Source of the DNA: CAMCXT01 sp046302715
Lineage (GTDB): Bacteria; Bacteroidota; Bacteroidia; M30B66
DNA length: 27,790 bases
Direction: 5' to 3'
NCBI GenBank assembly: GCA_046302715.1
Contig: JBKCHQ010000287.1
Location: 1-27,790 of the forward strand
In this document: piece by piece, positions 23,195-27,790 of the stretch
How positions within the stretch are numbered: position 1 is the first letter of the stretch
How the letters are laid out: each line of letters starts with the position of its first letter
Notes under the pieces: model-generated
Databases searched by the model: none
The model's input: the letters and a program-made list of their open reading frames with translations, nothing else
What the model was told of the DNA's origin: nothing
Translations under genes and position numbers: made by a program

Positions 23195-24578
23195 ACCATT
23201 GATTGAGCTGGCGAATTTCTGCATTAGCGCTTAATCTTGGCAACTCATCCTTAATTTTTATAAACAATTGTCCATCGGCCGTAAAGGCCAATTGAGCAAA
23301 AACCAATGCTTCTTTTTCTAATCCTTTGTGCATCAATACTTCAGCTTTCTGCATGAGCAGGCGGGCTTCTTTGGGGTGGTAGGTTAATCCCAAATCAATG
23401 GTTTCGAGTGCATCTTGTGTATGTTGCAACTCAAGTTGCAGATTGCTCAGGAAAACCCATATATCTTTATTATCGGGCTCGAGTTCCAAAACTTTTAAAT
23501 AGCTCTCTTCGGCCAAATCATACGCATTAAGTTTAAGCTGCATATCGCCGAGGATAAACCAAAATGTGCCCCGATCGGGCTCTAAATTGATTCCCGTTTT
23601 AACAAACTGAATACCTTCTTGAGTGCGATTTAATGCGTCTAAAACCACTCCTTTTCCAATCCATGCATCAGCCAGCGATTCGTCGTGTTTGAGGGCTAAG
23701 GAATAGTACAAAAGCGCCTGTTCGTAATCGTCCATGTTCTCGAGGCTCTCTGCCAAAAACAAATAGCAGTTAGGATCGGGGCCGTCGAGTTCCAAGCATT
23801 TTTTATAATCGTCAACAGCTTCGGAATACCGTTCTAGTATAGATAGGGAATTGGCTCGCGCAAACCATCCTGAGGCAAATTGCTCATCAACAGTAACTGA
23901 AAAATCAAAGGCCTCCAAGGCCAGCTTGTGGCGGCGGAGTTTGGTGTACATTTGACCAAGCGAGTACCAAGCAGCTTTTGAATACGGATGATTATCTAAA
24001 AAATCGTTAAAAAATTTAATCCCACCTCGCATTTTACCGCTCAGTTCAAAACAAAGCGACATTTCGTGCAATGCGGCTTCGTTTTCGGGATTAAGGTGCA
24101 GTGCACGCCTTAAATAGCGTGCAGCTTTACCATATTCGCCCATATTTTGAAATTCGAAGGCTATAAAGAGATAGATGTCTTCAAATTTTCTGTCAATTTT
24201 AAGCACCTCTTTATACGAACGTATGGCTTCGGCGGGTTTGCCTTGCATCGAATACACGCTGCCTCGCGTAAGGAATACTTCGGTATTTAAGGGTTCCAAT
24301 ACACACACACGATCGAGCAAATCAAGCGCACGGTCGTGTTTGCCTGATGCTGCCATTAATTGAGCCTTTCGAAGCGTAAAAAAGGAATTGTCAGGATACT
24401 GCCCCGAAGCAAATCGTATGGCTGAAAGTGCCTGCTGGTGCTTGTTTTCGCTGATGTAAAAATCTACTATATCTTCTAAATCGTGCCGCTCAAAATAGTA
24501 TGCTTCATTTAAGCGAAGCATCTCCTCGTAGCGACTAATCATAGGCATTATTGAATCGTCGAAATGATAGTTATCCAT
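23184..24578 (-). CDS. Cytoplasmic TPR protein
   Basis: 464 residues, no signal peptide and no membrane segment. From about residue 45 onward it is built of some ten to twelve tetratricopeptide repeats, for example ALDLLDRVCVLEPLNTEVFL, AIRSYKEVLKIDRKFEDIYL, AARYLRRALHLNPENEAALH, and AEESYLKVLELEPDNKDIWV. These form a superhelical protein-binding scaffold. The acidic N-terminus (MDNYHFDDSIMPMISRYEEM) is outside the repeats. First gene of the minus-strand series, overlapping the ComA-family start by 11 bases, so the two proteins are likely made together. The partner is unknown. Confidence 0.9.
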   Translation of the reverse strand: MDNYHFDDSIMPMISRYEEMLRLNEAYYFERHDLEDIVDFYISENKHQQALSAIRFASGQYPDNSFFTLRKAQLMAASGKHDRALDLLDRVCVLEPLNTEVFLTRGSVYSMQGKPAEAIRSYKEVLKIDRKFEDIYLFIAFEFQNMGEYGKAARYLRRALHLNPENEAALHEMSLCFELSGKMRGGIKFFNDFLDNHPYSKAAWYSLGQMYTKLRRHKLALEAFDFSVTVDEQFASGWFARANSLSILERYSEAVDDYKKCLELDGPDPNCYLFLAESLENMDDYEQALLYYSLALKHDESLADAWIGKGVVLDALNRTQEGIQFVKTGINLEPDRGTFWFILGDMQLKLNAYDLAEESYLKVLELEPDNKDIWVFLSNLQLELQHTQDALETIDLGLTYHPKEARLLMQKAEVLMHKGLEKEALVFAQLAFTADGQLFIKIKDELPRLSANAEIRQLNQWYGN

Positions 24579-24690
24579 ATCAAGTTTTTCACCTAAAGCA
24601 TTAGGATGTTTACAAAATTAACAAAACAACGCAGCTTTTGAACTTTAATTATGCACATGATGTTGAAAACACTTCATCGTGTCTATGGCC

Positions 24691-24713
24691 AGCTCTCAAA
24701 TTATTGAGATGCT
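24691..24713. promoter_or_regulatory. Dyad upstream of fbp, possible operator
   Basis: TCTCAA (24694-24699) and TTGAGA (24704-24709) are perfect inverted arms around ATTA. After one unpaired T, the flanks AGC (24691-24693) and GCT (24711-24713) also pair. The element ends about 20 bases before the -7-like box of fbp, so it overlaps the expected -33 region and could be a regulator site. Single occurrence in the window as far as I can see. Confidence 0.3.
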
Positions 24714-24732
24714 ATTATCGAGTTCTTTTTTA

Positions 24733-24740
24733 TATTTTTG
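24733..24740 (+). promoter_or_regulatory. Candidate -7 box of fbp
   Basis: TATTTTTG matches the Bacteroidota consensus TAnnTTTG exactly and lies 22 bases before the ATG at 24763, leaving a short leader. The nearest upstream TTG (24704-24706) is 26 bases away instead of about 19, so the -33 element is not convincing. Confidence 0.4.
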
Positions 24741-24762
24741 TTAACCCAAACTAAACTGTCGC

Positions 24763-25818
24763 ATGAACAGACCGCGCCGTAACGTTGTCACCCTCGGGGA
24801 ATTTATTATCGAAAAACAAGCCGATTTTCCTTATGCCAAAGGAGAATTATCAAGTTTGCTTAGCGACATTAGTATCGCTGCCAAGATTGTAAACCGAGAA
24901 GTTAACAAGGCTGGTCTGGTAAACATTTTGGGTGAGGCTGGATCAGATAATGTTCAGGGGGAGTCGCAGAAAAAGCTGGATGTTTTTGCAAACGAACAAT
25001 TTTTGGCGGCCCTGGCTACCGGGCAGGAATGCGCTGGTGTTGCCTCTGAAGAAAATGACGATATCATCCTTTTCGACGGAAATGCTTCTTCGGGCAAATA
25101 CATTGTGGCCATTGATCCGCTCGATGGCTCATCGAATATTGATGTTAATGTTTCGGTAGGAACCATTTTTTCAATTTATCGTCGCAAAACAAAAAACGGT
25201 CCTGCCACGGTGGACGATTTTTTGCAATATGGTTCCGATCAAGTGGCCGCCGGATATATTGTTTATGGTTCATCTACCATGTTGGTATATACCACCGGCA
25301 ATGGAGTGAATGGGTTTACGCTCGACCCCTCCATTGGCGAGTTTTGCCTGTCGCATCCCGATATGCGTATCCCGCAAAGCGGAAATATTTATTCGGTAAA
25401 CCAAGGCAATTTTGTTCATTTTCCAGAGGGTGTTAAGCGATACATCAAAAGTTTGCAGATTGATGATAAGGCCAATAAAAAACCCTACACCTTACGTTAC
25501 ATTGGTTCGTTGGTGAGCGATTTTCACCGAAATTTAATTAAAGGCGGCATTTATATTTATCCTACCACGCTTTCATCGCCAAAAGGCAAACTCAGATTGA
25601 TGTACGAATGCAATCCCATGGCCATGATAATGGAACAGGCCGGGGGAAAGGCTACAGATGGCTATAAGGATATTTTGGACATTGAGGCCACCGACATCCA
25701 TCAGCGATGCCCTTTATTTGTTGGTTCCTCTTCAATGGTCACCGAAGCTATGGATTATTTGAAGCAATACAGCGATATTGATTTACAACCGCAGTTTCAG
25801 AACACCGGAAAAGCCTGA
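24763..25818 (+). CDS. fbp: Fructose-1,6-bisphosphatase, class I
   Basis: 351 residues. Hydrolyses fructose 1,6-bisphosphate to fructose 6-phosphate and phosphate, the committed step of gluconeogenesis; cytoplasmic and magnesium-dependent. Visible: VASEEND (93-99) with metal-site glutamates, AIDPLDGSSNID (116-127) with D118 and D121, YIGSLVSDFHRNLIKGGIY (substrate binding), and the active-site signature GKLRLMYECNPMA (275-287) with K276 and E282. Length and motif order are normal for the class. It diverges from the TPR gene, and mfd follows after 24 bases on the same strand, so a shared transcript is likely. Confidence 0.96.
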   Translation: MNRPRRNVVTLGEFIIEKQADFPYAKGELSSLLSDISIAAKIVNREVNKAGLVNILGEAGSDNVQGESQKKLDVFANEQFLAALATGQECAGVASEENDDIILFDGNASSGKYIVAIDPLDGSSNIDVNVSVGTIFSIYRRKTKNGPATVDDFLQYGSDQVAAGYIVYGSSTMLVYTTGNGVNGFTLDPSIGEFCLSHPDMRIPQSGNIYSVNQGNFVHFPEGVKRYIKSLQIDDKANKKPYTLRYIGSLVSDFHRNLIKGGIYIYPTTLSSPKGKLRLMYECNPMAMIMEQAGGKATDGYKDILDIEATDIHQRCPLFVGSSSMVTEAMDYLKQYSDIDLQPQFQNTGKA

Positions 25819-25842
25819 ATGATTTAACTTTTACTCTGTGTT

Positions 25843-27790
25843 TTGACCGCTTCAGAATTATTATCCCTTTTTGAGGAACATCCCGCTGCAGTAAAAATTG
25901 CGCAAAGCAACCAACGTAAACTACATCTGAAAGGTGTCTCGGGTTCGCTTGAAAGTTTGCTTGTTGCAGCATTGCGTATGAGGCTCAAGCAGCCCATGCT
26001 GCATATTTTGCCCGATCGCGAACTGGCTGCCTATTTTACCAACGATCTTGAAGTATTATTACCGAATCATACTGTATTGTTTTTTCCGGCAGCTTCTAAA
26101 AAAGTGTACGATCCCGATACATTCGATCCACAGGCGCGTCAAATGCGCACCGAAGTGCTTAATCGACTTAATGTTACGGGCGAAAAGCCTATCAGCATCG
26201 TCACGTATCCCGAAGCTCTTTTGGAGCGTGTGGTAACACACGATACATTAAGTCGTAATACGTTCACGCTTAAAAAGGGCGATAAGTTATCCATCGAGTT
26301 TGTAAGCGATTTTTTGTACGAATACGATTTTGAGCGCGAAGATTTTGTTACCCAACCCGGCCAATTTTCGATTCGTGGCGGAATTTTGGATGTGTTTTCG
26401 TTTTCGCATGAACAACCCATCCGCATTGAGTTTTTTGGCGACGAGGTAGATTCGGTTCGTTCGTTCGATCTGGTGAGTCAGCTCTCCCTTAAAAACCTCG
26501 ATAATGTTCGTTTAGTGCCCGATGTTCAAGGTAAGCTGCTCAAAGAAAAGAGGGCCTCTTTTTTATCTTTTATACCCCAAAACAGCTTTGTTTGGATTCG
26601 TGAAACACAAGCATTTTTAGAGCGCATCCGTCTCGATTACGAAAAAGCGATGGAACATTTTGCACAACACGGTGCATCGAGTGTGCAATTGCCCCCCGAA
26701 GCGCTGTTTTGTTCAGAAAGCGAAACTCTCGATTTACTGACTGCGCATACCCTCATCGAAACGGGTAGCCGCAATTATTTTAAACCAGAACTTGAAGTAT
26801 TGGTTGAAAGTGCACCCCAACCCGCATTTTCGAAGAATTTTAAACTCATTACCCAAACCCTACAAAAGCAAGCGAAAGAGGGCTATAAAAATATTATTGT
26901 TTCAGATAATGCACGTCAGATAGAACGAATATATTCCATCTTCGAAGATCTGGAGCATACGGTTAGTTTTACACCTATCAACATATCGCTTCATGCAGGC
27001 TTTATTGACCGGAACCTTAAAATTGCCTGTTTTACCGACCATCAGCTCTTTGATCGTTACCATCGCTATAAACTTCGTGATGGTTTTTCGAATAAGGAAG
27101 CACTAAGTCTAAAAGAGCTTAACGGATTGCAGCCGGGCGATTTTGTAACTCACGTGGATCATGGAGTAGGAAAATATGCTGGACTTGAAAAAATTGACGT
27201 AAACGGCAAGCAGCAGGAAGCCATTCGCTTAGTGTATCGCGATAACGATATTCTTTATGTGAGCATACATTCGCTGCACCGCATCTCGAAATTTACCGGC
27301 AAGGAGGGTACTGAGCCTAAACTCAACAAGCTGGGCAGCAATGCTTGGTCGGCACTTAAGCAAAAAACCAAGAGCCGTGTTAAAGACATTGCCCGCGATT
27401 TAATTAAGCTGTATGCCGAGCGCAAAAGCAAGCACGGCTTTGAGTTTTCGCCCGACACCTACCTGCAAAACGAATTGGAAGCTTCGTTTATTTATGAAGA
27501 TACGCCCGACCAGTTTAAAGCTACACGCGATGTGAAGCGTGATATGGAAAAGCCCATTCCGATGGACCGATTGGTATGCGGTGATGTGGGATTTGGAAAA
27601 ACCGAAGTGGCAATTCGGGCAGCATTTAAAGCCGTTAACGATAGTAAACAAGTTGCTGTTTTAGTGCCCACAACCATTTTAGCGCTGCAGCATTATCGCA
27701 CCTTTTCGGAGCGCCTTCAAAATTTGCCGTGTACGGTGGATTACATCAATCGCTTTAAAACAGCTAAGGAACAAAAAGAGACCTTGGCTC
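25843..27790 (+). CDS. mfd: Transcription-repair coupling factor Mfd, 5' part
   Basis: The gene runs off the window end; about 649 of the usual ~1100-1150 residues are visible. Mfd binds stalled RNA polymerase, pushes it off damaged DNA and recruits UvrA/UvrB. Visible: the UvrB-homology region LHLKGVSGSLESLLVAAL, LFFPAASKKVYDPDTFDPQA, VTYPEALLERVV, QPGQFSIRGGILDVFSF and IRIEFFGDEVDSVRSFD; the RNA polymerase-interacting domain from PGDFVTHVDHGVGKYAGLE (about 431-449); and the helicase start TPDQFKATRDVKRDME followed by Walker A GDVGFGKTE (580-588). No ATG or GTG lies at the expected start. An in-frame stop is at 25825, and the TTG at 25843 (then TASELLSLFEEHP) gives the expected N-terminus, so I chose it. 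It follows fbp by 24 bases. Confidence 0.95.
   Translation, partial: MTASELLSLFEEHPAAVKIAQSNQRKLHLKGVSGSLESLLVAALRMRLKQPMLHILPDRELAAYFTNDLEVLLPNHTVLFFPAASKKVYDPDTFDPQARQMRTEVLNRLNVTGEKPISIVTYPEALLERVVTHDTLSRNTFTLKKGDKLSIEFVSDFLYEYDFEREDFVTQPGQFSIRGGILDVFSFSHEQPIRIEFFGDEVDSVRSFDLVSQLSLKNLDNVRLVPDVQGKLLKEKRASFLSFIPQNSFVWIRETQAFLERIRLDYEKAMEHFAQHGASSVQLPPEALFCSESETLDLLTAHTLIETGSRNYFKPELEVLVESAPQPAFSKNFKLITQTLQKQAKEGYKNIIVSDNARQIERIYSIFEDLEHTVSFTPINISLHAGFIDRNLKIACFTDHQLFDRYHRYKLRDGFSNKEALSLKELNGLQPGDFVTHVDHGVGKYAGLEKIDVNGKQQEAIRLVYRDNDILYVSIHSLHRISKFTGKEGTEPKLNKLGSNAWSALKQKTKSRVKDIARDLIKLYAERKSKHGFEFSPDTYLQNELEASFIYEDTPDQFKATRDVKRDMEKPIPMDRLVCGDVGFGKTEVAIRAAFKAVNDSKQVAVLVPTTILALQHYRTFSERLQNLPCTVDYINRFKTAKEQKETLA

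Larger units (their letters stand above)
24579..24762. promoter_or_regulatory. Divergent promoter region between the TPR gene and fbp
   Basis: 184 bases. On the TPR side there is a short CCTAA/TTAGG inverted repeat (24592-24605) shortly before the start codon. On the fbp side there is a dyad (24691-24713) and a -7-like box (24733-24740), listed separately. Nothing else stands out. Confidence 0.5.

Noticed and set aside
885..25818. fba, pgi and fbp as one sugar-phosphate cluster
   Set aside because: fbp is more than 22 kb from pgi with unrelated genes between; proximity is probably chance.
26139..27677. Several minus-strand frames at the right end
   Set aside because: They are antisense to mfd, which has continuous family motifs to the window edge.
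1..27790. Defence island, mobile element, CRISPR array, tRNA or rRNA
   Set aside because: No transposase, integrase, repeat-spacer pattern, cloverleaf or rRNA-like segment was seen; gene content is mostly core.

Overview
The window reads as a chromosomal segment of a Bacteroidota bacterium, probably from an environmental lineage near the Flavobacteriales, Sphingobacteriales or Chitinophagales. The evidence is the gene set: a GWxTD-domain protein, a very long TamB-type protein divergent from tsaD, a secreted nuclease-fold protein with a tail resembling a type IX secretion sorting domain, a phosphosulfolactate synthase (ComA family) after a TPR protein, and several AT-rich intergenic stretches. 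The window is densely coding. I saw no insertion sequence, phage gene, CRISPR array, tRNA or rRNA.

Left part (1-2543, plus strand): the 3' end of a class II fructose-bisphosphate aldolase gene (fba), then a 195-base gap holding a GC-rich hairpin and two AAACG/CGTTT palindromes, then a complete glucose-6-phosphate isomerase gene (pgi). Minus strand 2547-10815 (probably to about 10866): a run read tamB, GWxTD protein, family 2 glycosyltransferase, with short gaps, followed after 152 bases by a secreted endonuclease/exonuclease/phosphatase-fold protein. This looks like cell-envelope and secretion business. tsaD (10880-11905) diverges from tamB; their 5' ends almost touch.

Middle (11902-17200, minus strand): ruvX, peptide deformylase and a TPR lipoprotein form a compact group. 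A clear intrinsic terminator separates it from an acyl-CoA dehydrogenase, and a second strong hairpin separates that from a large membrane protein joining an RnfD/NqrB-like membrane part to a DUF2330 domain. Plus strand 17338-19297 holds two exported proteins of unknown function, a 544-residue secreted protein and a 75-residue cysteine-containing lipoprotein.

Right part: a minus-strand series (24578 to 19298) of TPR protein, ComA-family enzyme, shikimate dehydrogenase (aroE), an unknown secreted protein, and a protein of the AIM6/PLC-like phosphodiesterase type whose expected catalytic residues are all replaced. Divergent on the plus strand are class I fructose-1,6-bisphosphatase (fbp) and the 5' part of mfd, which runs off the window end. 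fba, pgi and fbp together put three hexose-phosphate/gluconeogenesis steps in the window, in separate transcription units.

Most of the window is ordinary housekeeping content. I see no self-contained new system. The most unusual items are the RnfD-like/DUF2330 fusion, the apparent AIM6-like pseudoenzyme beside an unknown secreted protein, the missing canonical start codon that would restore tamB's membrane anchor, and the palindromes before pgi.
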